Shown here: positions 1 to 8,830 of the stretch, piece by piece
Numbering within the stretch: the first letter of the stretch is position 1
How the letters are laid out: every line of letters begins with the position of its first letter
Assembly: GCA_964484385.1 (NCBI GenBank)
Contig: CAZAFV010000001.1
Location: 122,041-186,040 of the forward strand
Direction: 5' to 3'
DNA from: Poriferisodalis sp964484385
Lineage (GTDB): Bacteria; Actinomycetota; Acidimicrobiia; Acidimicrobiales; Poriferisodalaceae
DNA length: 64,000 nucleotides
Made by a program: the position numbers and the translations under genes
The notes under the pieces: generated by a model
Told to the model about the DNA's origin: nothing
What the model saw: the letters and a program-made list of their open reading frames with translations, nothing else
The model's database searches: none

Positions 1-935
1 CCGATCCGGACGCAGTCATCGGTCACCACTGCTATGTCCAGTGACGGGGGCAGGCCGGGTTGATACTCGGCGTACACCGACGGCAGACCGGTCGTGCCCC
101 AGGTCATCGGCAGGCGTCCGCGCAGCGACCGCAACGTCACCGGATCCGGCTCGTCCTGGCTGATCGGCCGTTCCGGGGGCGGTTCCCCGCCGGCGAAACG
201 CTCGAACGTCGCAATCTCCCAGCTGGGGGCCAGTTCGACGTTCCACCTCAGCATCTGGTCGAGCACTTGGGGCCACGGCGTCGCTTCGTCGTCATCGCGC
301 TCGGGATGCAGTCGCTCGAGCGCTACCAACAGGTACACGCCCATCCTGCTCGTTGCCGCATCCGGGATCACTGCGGTGCCTCCATGAGCCGGATCCCAGA
401 GCGCCGCCAGGCCGCTGGGCACCGGAGGCGGCAAGAGCTCGGCGTCAGGCAGCTCATCGATGCGCCGTTCGGGCACCACGTAGAACGACGGCAGGTAGTT
501 GAGACAGGCGTCGATGTAGCTGATGGGCGTCATCGCATGATCGCCCACCGCCAGATCCTCAACCAGCGGGCCGGGCGCAAGCGGCACGTACGGTTCAGTG
601 AGCCCGCTGTCGATGACGTGTTGAAGGTCCAACGTGTCGACGCCGACAACCACGTCTGCGACCGGGTGCGCTCGGCTGCGTTCGAGCAGATCGACTACGT
701 CGTCGGGTGTGTCCTCCCGGAACACCACAATCTCGATGCCCGTCTCCTCGGTGAAGGCTTCCAGCGCGTCGGCAGGCAGGTGAAAGTCACGATGAGTCAG
801 GATGCGTACCGCTGCGGATCCCTGCCCCGTCTCGGCACACCCGGCAGCCACGAGGGCGACCGCACACACGGCAGCGGCAAGAGCCCGGGCATGCCGAGCA
901 CGTCGGCGCGCCCGCTCAGGGAAGCGACTTGCCAT
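1..935 (-). CDS. thiB: Thiamine ABC transporter substrate-binding lipoprotein (3' end off the window)
   Basis: This leftward frame opens at ATG 935 and runs off the window edge, so about 311 residues are visible and the C-terminus is missing. The N-terminus is Arg-rich, followed by a hydrophobic stretch and a lipobox-like LVAAGC with Cys33, so export and lipid anchoring are expected. The mature part reads like thiamine-binding periplasmic proteins: RILTHRDFHLPADALEAF, then ADVVVGVDTLDLQHVIDSGL, then a PISYIDACLNY region. Its start lies inside the last 20 bases of the thiamine pyrophosphokinase gene, so the two are probably co-transcribed. The context supports thiamine rather than another ligand. 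The permease and ATPase would be expected further left, outside the window. Confidence 0.78.
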   Translation of the reverse strand, partial: MASRFPERARRRARHARALAAAVCAVALVAAGCAETGQGSAAVRILTHRDFHLPADALEAFTEETGIEIVVFREDTPDDVVDLLERSRAHPVADVVVGVDTLDLQHVIDSGLTEPYVPLAPGPLVEDLAVGDHAMTPISYIDACLNYLPSFYVVPERRIDELPDAELLPPPVPSGLAALWDPAHGGTAVIPDAATSRMGVYLLVALERLHPERDDDEATPWPQVLDQMLRWNVELAPSWEIATFERFAGGEPPPERPISQDEPDPVTLRSLRGRLPMTWGTTGLPSVYAEYQPGLPPSLDIAVVTDDCVRI

Positions 936-1596
936 GTGTCTGTATCGCCAGCACAGTGCCCGACAGGACCCTGACGCCGGCCTCGGGCTCAGTGAGTTCG
1001 TTGCTCAGGCCGAGCGATGCCGCGCTCGCTAGCGGCATCGCCCCCGTCAGATTCCATCGCAGCCCGCTCGTGCGCAGGCTCGCAGTGCCGCCCACTGCCA
1101 GCAGCGTCAGCAGGTTCCCGTCGGCAATCGGCAGTTGCAAGTGGATGCCCGCGGTTGCCGCCCGGACGACGCTCGCACCGATGTAGGCGGTGAGCGGCAG
1201 TGCGGCGTAGTACGGCCGTGCCAGCATCGTCACCGAGACCATCATGTGGTCGAGCCGGCCGCCGCCACCGCCGACCAGCGCAATCTCGGCAGGGTCCAGC
1301 CCCCAGGCAAAGCTCAGCGCCAAGTCCAAGTCGCTGTGCGCCTTGTGCCGGTCGTGTCGCTGGACCACCAGATCGGGCCACTGGTCACGCGTCCGCTCGA
1401 GCATGGCAGCGTCAACGGAATCGAAGTCGCCGATCACAACGTGAGGCCGCAATCCCAGCCGCAGCGTGTATGCCAAGCCACGGTCGACTGCGATGACGCA
1501 AGACGGCTCGCCCGGCGGGAGCCGTCGAGGCGCCACAGGCCCCCCATCAACGATCCAAACGCAGCCGGCATCCAGCTCCACCCCATCGGCGCTCAC
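916..1596 (-). CDS. thiN: Thiamine pyrophosphokinase
   Basis: This 226-residue cytoplasmic enzyme should transfer pyrophosphate from ATP to thiamine to make thiamine diphosphate. Family motifs are clear: VVIGDFDSVD near residue 55, HSDLDLALSFAWGL near 87, and the glycine-rich GGGGGRLDHMMVSVTML segment near 109. The start is a GTG at 1596; no better upstream start exists because the divergent PBP gene begins at 1653. It overlaps the thiamine-binding lipoprotein gene by 20 bases, so uptake and activation of thiamine appear to be one operon. No TPP riboswitch fits in the 56-bp gap upstream. Confidence 0.88.
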   Translation of the reverse strand: MSADGVELDAGCVWIVDGGPVAPRRLPPGEPSCVIAVDRGLAYTLRLGLRPHVVIGDFDSVDAAMLERTRDQWPDLVVQRHDRHKAHSDLDLALSFAWGLDPAEIALVGGGGGRLDHMMVSVTMLARPYYAALPLTAYIGASVVRAATAGIHLQLPIADGNLLTLLAVGGTASLRTSGLRWNLTGAMPLASAASLGLSNELTEPEAGVRVLSGTVLAIQTHGKSLP

Positions 1597-1652
1597 AGCA
1601 CCAGTGTGACCCCAAGCTGCGAGGCGCAGATGTCATAGCGGGGCGGGCGGCG

Positions 1653-4031
1653 GTGAACTCTGCGACGTTGCGACCTGCCGGATCGCGGGTCGCTGTGGGC
1701 ACTGCCGCCCGCCCCGCGGGCGCACATGGGCGCACGGCTCTGCCCGGTACCTTGCAGTTCAACGTGGATCTCGCCCGCCGGCTCGCCCGGCTGCCCCTGC
1801 TGGCCGTGATGATCGCGGTCTGCGCGGCCGTCGTGACAATCGGTGCCCGCGCCTCGGCACCGCACGCAGCGCGCACGCTCGATGCGGTCGAACGAGACCG
1901 AGATCACATCACCATCGATCTGCGTCCCGGTGCCCAGCGAACCCAGGTCTTCGACTCCGACGGCAATCCGATCGGCATCCTGGTGAACGACGTCGACCGC
2001 GAGATCATCACGCTGGACCAGGTGCCCGATGACGTGATTGCCACGATCGTGGCGGTGGAGGACAGCAAGTTCTGGCTTCACAACGGCGTGGACCTGCGGG
2101 CGACGGCACGCGCCCTGGTCTCGAACGTGTCCGCTGGCGGCATTGCATCGGGTGGCTCCACGATCACCCAGCAGATCGTGAAGCTGCGTGTGGTGGGCAG
2201 CGAGCGCAGTTTCAACCGCAAGATTCGCGAGGCGGTCATCGCCGCCCGACTCGAGGAGGACTTCACCAAGGAGGAGATCCTCGAGTTCTACGTCAACGAG
2301 GTGTATCTCGGGAACGGGGCGTACGGCCTGCAGGCCGGGGCCGAGACCTACTTCGGCAAGGACGTCTCGGCGCTCGACGTCGGCGATGCCGCTTTCCTCG
2401 CGAGCCTGATTCGCAGTCCCGGCTTGTTTGACGGGTTCGACCAGAACATCGACACGATGACGCGGCGCCGCAGCAGATCGCTGCAGCAGGCCGTCGACGC
2501 GGAGATCATCACCGAGGCCCAGCGAGATGCCTTCGAGCGGAGACCGCTGCCGAGCCGCAACCTGTCACCGCGCCGTACCGACGTTGCGCTCCGGCGTGAT
2601 TACTTCCTGGTGGAAGTGCGACGGTCGCTGCTGGCAAACCCGGCCCTCGGGGATACCTACCAAGCTCGTTTCAGCCAGGTGTTCGGCGGGGGTTTGCGGG
2701 TATGGACAACGCTGCGTCCCGAGCTGCAGCGGGCCATGCGCACATCGGTGGCAGAAGTCCTGCCGGAAGGCACGGGCGAATTCGAGGTGTCGATCGTCAG
2801 CGTGGATCCGACGACCGGGGCAGTGCATGCGTTCATCGGGGGCCCGGCCTTCAGCGACTCGGAGTTCAACCTCGCCACCCAAGGGCGGCGCCAGCCAGGA
2901 TCGTCGTTCAAGACGTATGTGCTCGCTGCGGCGATTGAACGGGCCGGTCTGTACCCGTTCGACACCATCAGCGGTCAGGGTCCGTGCGTGTTCCCCAATC
3001 CGCCCCTCGACGACTACGAGGTGAGCAACTTTGCCAACAGTCCCGGTCGCGTGGCCACGCTGGAGGAACAGGCAACGGCCAGCTCGAACTGTGCCTTCGT
3101 CCGGCTGGGTCTGGTCACCGGTCTGGACGAGGTGGTCGGGATGGCGAACCGGCTGATTGGCCGATCAGACGCGGACAGCTACCTGCCGTACCCCTCCATC
3201 TCGCTGGGCGCGCAGGAGATCACCCCGCTTGAGCAGGCTGTGGCGTACGGCACGTTCGCCAATGGCGGCGTGCGGATGGAGCCGTTCTATGTCACTCGCA
3301 TCGAGAACAACTTCGGGGAGGTGCTCTACGAGCATGTGCCGCACGGCAGGCGGGTGGTGTCGCAAACCACGGCCGACTGGGTGACGTCGGTGCTGGAAGA
3401 GAACGTGCGAACCGGCACCGGCACGAGATCAATGCTTGAGAGCGGCCAGGTTTCGGCGGGCAAGACGGGGACCACCCAGCAATTCCACGATGCCTGGTTC
3501 GTGGGCTTCACGCCGCATATGTCGACCGCCGTGTGGATGGGCCATCCCGACGAGCAAGTGCCGATGGGCGAGATACAGGAACGGCGGCCGACTGGCGGTT
3601 GGATCCCGGCGCGCATTTGGTCGGCCTACATGGGGCGGGCGCTGGCGGACGAGCCATTGCGAGTGTTTGCGCCCGCGCCGCCGCCGCCACGGGCCAGCCA
3701 GTACCTCTTCCTGTCGGGGGACACCTGCTCGGTCGCTGTAGCGGTGTCGCCGACGGAACCCCCGTTGGAGTTCGATCTGCCATGCAGCATGGTCCGCCCG
3801 ACCGACGACAACGAGTTCGAGCCCTTGCCCGACGCGCTGTGCAAGGTTGCCGTGCCCGAGGCCGACGGCGGCTCGAGGTTCGAATGGCTCCGCTGTACCC
3901 AGATCGCCACCGAGCTCAGGGCGCGGGCAACCGAACCTGTGGGCGATACTGACGAGTCGCTGCCGTCCGACGGATCAGATGACACCGGTGAGGACAGTGG
4001 CGTGGACAGCACTGAAGAGGACCAAACCTGA
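1653..4031 (+). CDS. Bifunctional class A penicillin-binding protein
   Basis: This 792-residue protein polymerises glycan strands from lipid II and cross-links the stem peptides outside the membrane. A basic cytoplasmic tail of about 45 residues precedes one membrane segment (about 48-70). The GT51 transglycosylase domain carries the catalytic Glu136 in VEDSKFWLHNGVD, then GGSTITQQ and FYVNEVYLGNGAYG. The transpeptidase domain has SSFK at 417-420, a TASSNCAF (SxN) motif, and KTGTT from 604. The C-terminal 80 residues become acidic and Ser/Thr-rich. The GTG at 1653 is chosen because it gives a normal cytoplasmic tail. It is divergent from the thiamine operon. Confidence 0.93.
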   Translation: MNSATLRPAGSRVAVGTAARPAGAHGRTALPGTLQFNVDLARRLARLPLLAVMIAVCAAVVTIGARASAPHAARTLDAVERDRDHITIDLRPGAQRTQVFDSDGNPIGILVNDVDREIITLDQVPDDVIATIVAVEDSKFWLHNGVDLRATARALVSNVSAGGIASGGSTITQQIVKLRVVGSERSFNRKIREAVIAARLEEDFTKEEILEFYVNEVYLGNGAYGLQAGAETYFGKDVSALDVGDAAFLASLIRSPGLFDGFDQNIDTMTRRRSRSLQQAVDAEIITEAQRDAFERRPLPSRNLSPRRTDVALRRDYFLVEVRRSLLANPALGDTYQARFSQVFGGGLRVWTTLRPELQRAMRTSVAEVLPEGTGEFEVSIVSVDPTTGAVHAFIGGPAFSDSEFNLATQGRRQPGSSFKTYVLAAAIERAGLYPFDTISGQGPCVFPNPPLDDYEVSNFANSPGRVATLEEQATASSNCAFVRLGLVTGLDEVVGMANRLIGRSDADSYLPYPSISLGAQEITPLEQAVAYGTFANGGVRMEPFYVTRIENNFGEVLYEHVPHGRRVVSQTTADWVTSVLEENVRTGTGTRSMLESGQVSAGKTGTTQQFHDAWFVGFTPHMSTAVWMGHPDEQVPMGEIQERRPTGGWIPARIWSAYMGRALADEPLRVFAPAPPPPRASQYLFLSGDTCSVAVAVSPTEPPLEFDLPCSMVRPTDDNEFEPLPDALCKVAVPEADGGSRFEWLRCTQIATELRARATEPVGDTDESLPSDGSDDTGEDSGVDSTEEDQT

Positions 4032-4065
4032 GCCCGATGCACGTTCACTCGACGGACCGCCAGCA

Positions 4066-4851
4066 ATGCCACCAGACACTGTAGGGAGCGGCGCTGCTGG
4101 GTCGAGCGCCGCGCCGAACGACGGCGAGTCCGCGGCGAGCCCGCTCGAGCTTCTTGCCCAGATCAGCGACCTCGACGTGCGTCTCGATCAGATCACCCAT
4201 CACGTCCAGAACCTGCCCGAACGCGAGACTCGGGCCGGCATCGAAGCCGAACTCGGCATGCTGGCATCGGAGGCGAAGGTGCTCGACACCCAGATCGCAG
4301 ATCTGGAGCGTCGGCAACGCAGGGATGAGGACGAGGTTGCGCGCATCGAGGCCAAGCGCGCTCACAACTCCGAGCGGCTCTACGACAGCCACCTCACCTC
4401 GCCCAAGGAGGCCGAAGCGCTCACGGCCGAGGCAGACGCCCTCGGGCGGCACCAAATCGAGATCGAGGATCAGATCTTGGAGCTGATGGAGGAGCTGGAG
4501 CCGCTCAGCGCAGCCCGCGCCGACCTCGGACGACGCCAGTCTGAGGCCAGCGAGCGGATGGCCACCGTCGACGCTGCAATCGGGGCCGCGGAGAGCGCGG
4601 CGGGCAGCGAACGCGACGAGGTGCTTGACGAGCGGGCGGCGCTCGTGGCCTCAGCCGATCCCGCGCTGGTGTCGATCTACGAAGGCCGCCGGGCTGCCGC
4701 TCGCGGCACACCCGTGCTCGGCCGACTCATCGGCCTCACCTGCAGTGCGTGCCATCTCGAGATTCCTTCGGTCGAATACGAACGCATCACCAATCTCGAT
4801 CCCAACGAACTCGCCGAGTGCCCCCATTGCGGGGCGCTGCTCGTCCGCTGA
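4066..4851 (+). CDS. Coiled-coil protein with C-terminal C4 zinc ribbon
   Basis: A 261-residue cytoplasmic protein. Residues of roughly 25-190 are rich in Glu, Arg, Ala and Leu with heptad-like spacing and are probably a long antiparallel coiled coil. The C-terminus has two Cys pairs, CSACH and CPHCG, separated by about 22 residues, typical of the zf-RING_7/CT398-like zinc-ribbon family found widely in actinobacteria. ATG 4066 is preferred; the frame stays open further left but only through the 3' end of the PBP gene. Molecular function is not known for the family; nucleic-acid or protein binding is a guess. Confidence 0.8.
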   Translation: MPPDTVGSGAAGSSAAPNDGESAASPLELLAQISDLDVRLDQITHHVQNLPERETRAGIEAELGMLASEAKVLDTQIADLERRQRRDEDEVARIEAKRAHNSERLYDSHLTSPKEAEALTAEADALGRHQIEIEDQILELMEELEPLSAARADLGRRQSEASERMATVDAAIGAAESAAGSERDEVLDERAALVASADPALVSIYEGRRAAARGTPVLGRLIGLTCSACHLEIPSVEYERITNLDPNELAECPHCGALLVR

Positions 4852-4893
4852 ACTGTTGGGTCCGCCGGTGCACGGGCACAGGGGGCCGGGCTG

Positions 4894-5418
4894 ATGCTGC
4901 TGTGGTTCGTGGCGACCTCGCTCGTGGCGATGCGCTGGTGCTTCGGGGATCCTGCGGTCGATCATCGGCTCATCGTGGCGGGAGCGCTCCTGCCCGATGT
5001 GCTGCACGCCGCAACTGGCGGCACACCGCTGGCTCACTCGCTGGTGTTGCCGGTGTGCGGCCTTGTTGCGGTGATGCTGCTGACCGTCGGACGCCGACGC
5101 GCGCGACGCAGGTGGCTGGCGTTGCCGATCGGTGTTTTCTGGCATCAGGTGTTCGACGGTGCGTGGACGCAGCCTGCGCTGTTCTGGTGGCCCTTCGGTG
5201 GCGATGCCGCCGATGCAACGCTGCCGCTGGCCACGCGGGGCATCTGGTTGATCTGCGTGATGGAGCTCGCAGGCCTGGTGGGCTGCTGGTGGGTCTGGCG
5301 TTCCTCCGGCATGGCACACGACTCGACGGCACGAGCTGACTTCGTACGCACCGGCCACTTGGCCTACCGTGCAGGGCCGCAATACCGACGCAAAGCAGGC
5401 GGAGACGGTTCTTCATGA
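4894..5418 (+). CDS. Small integral membrane protein, possibly YdjM-like metal-dependent hydrolase
   Basis: A 174-residue protein with four likely membrane segments: about 3-15, 48-62, 75-95 and 118-135. Between them are a LLPDVLH motif and AHSL, followed by FWHQVFDGAW. Paired Asp/His motifs on membrane loops resemble the LexA-binding/metal-dependent hydrolase (YdjM) family, but the match is only partial. The C-terminus is basic and likely cytoplasmic. It begins 42 bases after the zinc-ribbon gene and is followed by a histidine phosphatase, so it may be the middle gene of a short operon. Substrate is unknown. Confidence 0.62.
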   Translation: MLLWFVATSLVAMRWCFGDPAVDHRLIVAGALLPDVLHAATGGTPLAHSLVLPVCGLVAVMLLTVGRRRARRRWLALPIGVFWHQVFDGAWTQPALFWWPFGGDAADATLPLATRGIWLICVMELAGLVGCWWVWRSSGMAHDSTARADFVRTGHLAYRAGPQYRRKAGGDGSS

Positions 5419-5440
5419 CCCACATGAGCCACAGACGCCG

Positions 5441-5495
5441 ATGCTGATCATCGTGCGCCACGGGCGGCCGTGCTGATCATCGTGCGCCACGGGCG
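5441..5495 (+). repeat. 29-bp direct repeat over the start of the histidine phosphatase gene
   Basis: Two adjacent copies are offset by 29 bases (5441 and 5470) and share 25 identical bases covering the LIIVRHG codons. The upstream copy begins with ATG but meets TGA after 11 codons, because 29 is not a multiple of three. Only the downstream copy, starting with GTG, leads into the full gene. Either a real small tandem duplication displaced the original ATG, or this is an assembly error. Confidence 0.85.
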
Positions 5496-6066
5496 CACGG
5501 GGGCCAACGCGGCGGGCCTGCTGCAGGGACGCGTCGACAACGAACTCGACGAAGTTGGTGTGCTGCAGGCGAACCAGATCGCCGCAGCACTCTCCCGAGC
5601 CGACCGGCGACCCGACCGGATCATCTCCTCACCGCTGCTGCGGGCACATCAGACTGCCCAAGCCACCGCAGAACTGACGGGCCTGGACATCTCCATCGAC
5701 GAACGCTGGGCCGAGCTCGACTACGGCGAATGGGACGAACTGCCCATCGCCCAGATACGAGCCTCCGACTGGCAGCGCTGGCGGGCCGACACCGGTTTCG
5801 CACCACCCGGAGGCGAATCGCTGGCGCAGCTCAACAGCCGCGTCAACGCGGCCTGCGATGAGCTGACCGCTGTGGCCGCAAACCGGAACGTTGCCGTCTT
5901 CACCCATGTTTCGCCGATCAAATCGGCAGTGCGATGGGCGCTGGGGACCGCTGACGAGATCTCTTGGCAACTGCATGTGTCACAGGCACAGATCACCAGC
6001 ATCGGTTTCCGGGGACCGGTGCCGAGGCTGAGCACCTTCAACGACACATCCCACCTCAGCACCTGA
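5470..6066 (+). CDS. Histidine phosphatase family protein (phosphoglycerate-mutase-like)
   Basis: A 198-residue cytoplasmic phosphatase. The catalytic RHG is at residues 6-8, followed by GRVDNELDEVGVLQA, the SSPLLRAHQTAQ element, an acidic LDYGEWDEL, and a second His in FTHVSPIK near 140. This is the usual set for the branch of phosphoserine, alpha-ribazole and nucleotide-type phosphatases; the substrate cannot be told from sequence. The start must be the GTG at 5470, since the better-looking ATG at 5441 is out of frame after a 29-bp duplication. It is the last gene before the convergent RNase P RNA. Confidence 0.85.
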   Translation: MLIIVRHGRTGANAAGLLQGRVDNELDEVGVLQANQIAAALSRADRRPDRIISSPLLRAHQTAQATAELTGLDISIDERWAELDYGEWDELPIAQIRASDWQRWRADTGFAPPGGESLAQLNSRVNAACDELTAVAANRNVAVFTHVSPIKSAVRWALGTADEISWQLHVSQAQITSIGFRGPVPRLSTFNDTSHLST

Positions 6067-6080
6067 GCCGGGCAGGGGCG

Positions 6081-6466
<386 letters not shown>

Positions 6467-6487
6467 CGCAGGCTCGAATGCTACTCA

Positions 6488-6558
6488 GAGGCGAAGCTGT
6501 GGCCCGAGCGGCCCGTGAGCCCAATCGCATCAGCATGGGGAACAAGAGCGGGAGGCAA
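6488..6558 (+). repeat. Interspersed repeat, copy A (degenerate head)
   Basis: One of four related 70-85 bp elements in the window. It matches the others over GTGGCCCGAGCGGCCCGTGA and GGGGAACAAGAGCGGGA, but has lost about 11 bases of the head that contain the conserved ATG. It lies between rnpB and the downstream end of the leftward membrane-protein gene, outside any convincing coding sequence. Confidence 0.75.
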
Positions 6559-6582
6559 CAGGCGAATTGGTGGAATGCCCGA

Positions 6583-7023
6583 TCAGGGCCGGCGGCGACG
6601 CGGCTTGTCGACATCCAGCAGCGACCGTCGTCGCCGCTGGGCGATACCGGCCAAGATGCCGCCCAACGTGGCCAGCGACGCTGCCAGCAGCATGACAAGC
6701 GGGAGGCCGAGCGGTGCCACCGCGTCGCCGGAGCCGAACCTGCGGATCAACTGCACCACCACGGCGAGGACCATCACCGGGCCCGAGCTGAGGACGGCAG
6801 ACAGCAGTTGGTGATTCGTTGCCCTGACCGCAGCTACCGCGCCTCCGGCGATCATGCCCGCGAACAGCAGACCGTTGACGGCGTACGCCGCTGCAGTTCG
6901 TTCCGCCACCCAGGTCCCGGCCACGACACCCACCACCAGCGCGGTTCCGGTGGACACCAGCGCGCCGCCGATGACCGCCCGCCGCTCGACAGATCGGCCG
7001 AACACTTGCAACAGACTGCGCAT
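6583..7023 (-). CDS. Small four-segment membrane protein, unknown function
   Basis: A 146-residue protein with four hydrophobic stretches (about 16-38, 49-65, 78-92 and 104-125) and a basic tail, RRRRSLLDVDKPRRRRP, which should be cytoplasmic. I recognise no family motif. ATG 7023 follows an Arg-poor leader and gives a sensible first segment. It is divergent from the WhiB gene, sharing a short intergenic region, and its 3' end faces rnpB with repeat copy A between them. The even hydrophobic pattern with little bias to charged residues supports a real membrane protein over a shadow frame. Confidence 0.7.
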   Translation of the reverse strand: MRSLLQVFGRSVERRAVIGGALVSTGTALVVGVVAGTWVAERTAAAYAVNGLLFAGMIAGGAVAAVRATNHQLLSAVLSSGPVMVLAVVVQLIRRFGSGDAVAPLGLPLVMLLAASLATLGGILAGIAQRRRRSLLDVDKPRRRRP

Positions 7024-7053
7024 GACGCTCCATACTGAACGCTCAATAAGGTC

Positions 7054-7082
7054 TTGACAAACAGCAGCGCATCGGCAAGATT
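7054..7082 (+). promoter_or_regulatory. Candidate promoter of the WhiB gene
   Basis: TTGACA at 7054-7059 is an exact -35 consensus. CAAGAT at 7076-7081 sits 16 bases further on and is a plausible actinobacterial -10. Transcription would begin near 7088, only a few bases before the ATG at 7092, which suggests a leaderless or nearly leaderless mRNA. No ribosome-binding site is visible before that ATG, which agrees. Not proven. Confidence 0.5.
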
Positions 7083-7091
7083 GCGCGTCAG

Positions 7092-7484
7092 ATGCCTCCT
7101 GTCACAGCACCGGCCCCCTCCGCTACGCGGACCGCGAGCCCACGTTCAGCCGCTTCTGACCCCATCCGAGTTGTCATGGACCAGCACGGTGGGCTCTCCA
7201 CGGATCTGCTCGCCTGGCAGCGTCATGCTGCGTGCCGGGGTCTCGAAGCTGAAATCTTCTACCCGCCCGACAGCGACGGCGATGACGAGGCCGCTTTCGA
7301 GGCGAAAGCGGTATGTGCAGCGTGTGCCGTATCTGGTGAGTGCCTGGAATACGCCATCGCAGTGCGGGAGAAGGAAGGCGTCTGGGGTGGGCAGACTGCG
7401 GCTGAGCGTGTGCGCATCATCCGGCGCCGCCGCCGCGCAGCTGCACGCGCCCGCAACGCGCAGGCGGCTGCAGCATCGAACTGA
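7092..7484 (+). CDS. WhiB-family iron-sulfur transcription factor
   Basis: A 130-residue regulator. Four cysteines for a [4Fe-4S] cluster are present at C48, C75, C78 and C84 in the pattern AACRG...CAACAVSGEC, followed by the GVWGG turn at 96-100 and a basic C-terminal DNA-contact region RVRIIRRRRRAAARARN. WhiB proteins act with the primary sigma factor in actinobacteria. The first 28 residues are low in structure, and ATG 7174 is an alternative start. A consensus -35 lies just upstream. Which WhiB subgroup this is cannot be told without alignment. Confidence 0.92.
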   Translation: MPPVTAPAPSATRTASPRSAASDPIRVVMDQHGGLSTDLLAWQRHAACRGLEAEIFYPPDSDGDDEAAFEAKAVCAACAVSGECLEYAIAVREKEGVWGGQTAAERVRIIRRRRRAAARARNAQAAAASN

Positions 7485-7500
7485 TGGCCTGCTCGAACTA

Positions 7501-8592
7501 ATGGGACGGGCTGACCCTGACGAGGCTCACCCCCTCGAGCACTACGGCGGCTGGAAGGCAGTCCTCACGGACCTGGTCGCGGGCATCGACTTGAGCCCCG
7601 AGGTAGCCCGGGCGGCGCTGGGCAGCATTCTCAGCGAGCGCGCTACTGACGCCCAGCTGGCTGGTTTCATCATTGCCCTGGGCATGAAGGGCGGTTCGGT
7701 CCCCGAGCTCACGGGCCTCGTGGATGCCATGCACGATGCGGCTGTTCCGCTGAAGGCTCCCGATGGCGCCATCGACATCGTGGGCAGCGGCGGGGCGCCG
7801 GTCCGGCAGCGGCACGCGCTCAGCGTGTCCACCATGGCGGCTTTCGTGGCCGCTGCAGCCGGGGCCGTGATCTGCAAGCACGGATCCGTGGCAGCCACAT
7901 CATCGTCAGGTTCGTTCGACACTCTCGGGGCGCTCGGCCTGGTGATCGACCTCGATGGACCAGACGTAGAACGGTGTATTTCGGACATCGGTTTGGGATT
8001 TGCTTTCGCCAAGAAGTTCCATCCGGCAATGCGCTTTGCAGGACCCGTGCGCAGCGAGCTCGGCGTGCCCACGACGTTCAACTTTCTCGGGCCGCTGTCC
8101 AACCCGGCGCGCGTGAAACGGCAGGTGCTGGGCGTGAGCGATCCGGTCATGGCACCACGGGTCGCCGGCGTGCTCGCAGCCCGGGGCTCGGAGCGATCAC
8201 TGGTCGTGCACGGCGCCGACCGGCTGGACGAGATCACTTTGACTGATCTCACGCGCATCTATGAGGTGCGCGATGGCGAGATCGTGAACGAGTACCAGTT
8301 CGATCCGACATCAATCGGGCTGGAGCGCGTCAATCGAGCGGAGCTGTGGGGCGGAAGCCCGCAGCAAAATGCCGAAATCCTGCACAGGATCGTTTCCGGA
8401 GACGAGACCGGACCCCGAGCCCAGATCGTGGAGCTGAACGCCGGTGCCGGTTTGGTCGTCGCCGGGTTGGCAGAGAACTTTGCCGAAGGCTTCGAGATGG
8501 CACGTGACGCCGTGGCCGACGGACGTGCTGCGGCAAAGCTCGAGGCGGCCGTCAGGCTCACGAATGAGCTGGCCGTCAGCTCAGCCTCTTGA
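7501..8592 (+). CDS. trpD: Anthranilate phosphoribosyltransferase-like protein (TrpD) with altered motifs
   Basis: A 363-residue protein with the full TrpD fold. The family enzyme joins anthranilate and PRPP in tryptophan synthesis. The usual GTGGD PRPP loop is GSGGA at 95-99, the KHGN motif is KHGS at 126-129, and the expected TxNxST is HALSVST. The later metal-site motif is kept as GADRLDE, as is TTFNFLGPLSNPA. ATG 7501 starts 16 bases after the WhiB gene; no other trp gene is near. The loss of the Asp and Asn at positions that contact PRPP and metal makes the activity uncertain: it may be a diverged TrpD or a paralogue with another acceptor. Confidence 0.75.
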   Translation: MGRADPDEAHPLEHYGGWKAVLTDLVAGIDLSPEVARAALGSILSERATDAQLAGFIIALGMKGGSVPELTGLVDAMHDAAVPLKAPDGAIDIVGSGGAPVRQRHALSVSTMAAFVAAAAGAVICKHGSVAATSSSGSFDTLGALGLVIDLDGPDVERCISDIGLGFAFAKKFHPAMRFAGPVRSELGVPTTFNFLGPLSNPARVKRQVLGVSDPVMAPRVAGVLAARGSERSLVVHGADRLDEITLTDLTRIYEVRDGEIVNEYQFDPTSIGLERVNRAELWGGSPQQNAEILHRIVSGDETGPRAQIVELNAGAGLVVAGLAENFAEGFEMARDAVADGRAAAKLEAAVRLTNELAVSSAS

Positions 8593-8593
8593 C

Positions 8594-8827
8594 GTGGTTG
8601 TCGGACTCTCCTTGCCGTTCGGCGTCGGTGACATCATCCGCTTGGCAAGCACCTCCGATGACCGCCGTGCCTCACTGGTTGGCACGACCGGCACGGTTGT
8701 TGGGGTTCGCCCGGGGGATCGGCGAGTGATGGCGATCGTGGCCTTCGATGAGGGACCGGCGGAGACGGTCCTGGTGTACGGAATCGACAAAGCTGAGGTT
8801 GTCGAGCGCTATCGGCACGGCGTTTGA
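8594..8827 (+). CDS. Small conserved-looking protein, possible SH3-like barrel
   Basis: A 77-residue protein starting at GTG 8594, directly after the TrpD-like gene. The pattern GVGDIIRLASTS...ASLVGTTGTVVGVRPGDRRVMAIVAFDEG alternates short hydrophobic strands with Gly/Asp turns, like KOW or SH3-type barrels. I do not recognise the family. It ends three bases before the convergent kinase gene. Codon use fits neighbouring genes, which supports it being real. Confidence 0.55.
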   Translation: MVVGLSLPFGVGDIIRLASTSDDRRASLVGTTGTVVGVRPGDRRVMAIVAFDEGPAETVLVYGIDKAEVVERYRHGV

Positions 8828-8830
8828 GCC

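Noticed and set aside
60..974. Long rightward open frame over the thiamine-binding gene
   Set aside because: It is Arg/His-rich with no domain; the leftward frame gives a lipobox and a recognisable binding protein, so this is a shadow.
1597..1652. A TPP riboswitch before the thiamine genes
   Set aside because: Only 56 bp separate the divergent genes and none of the conserved CUGAGA-type bulges is present.
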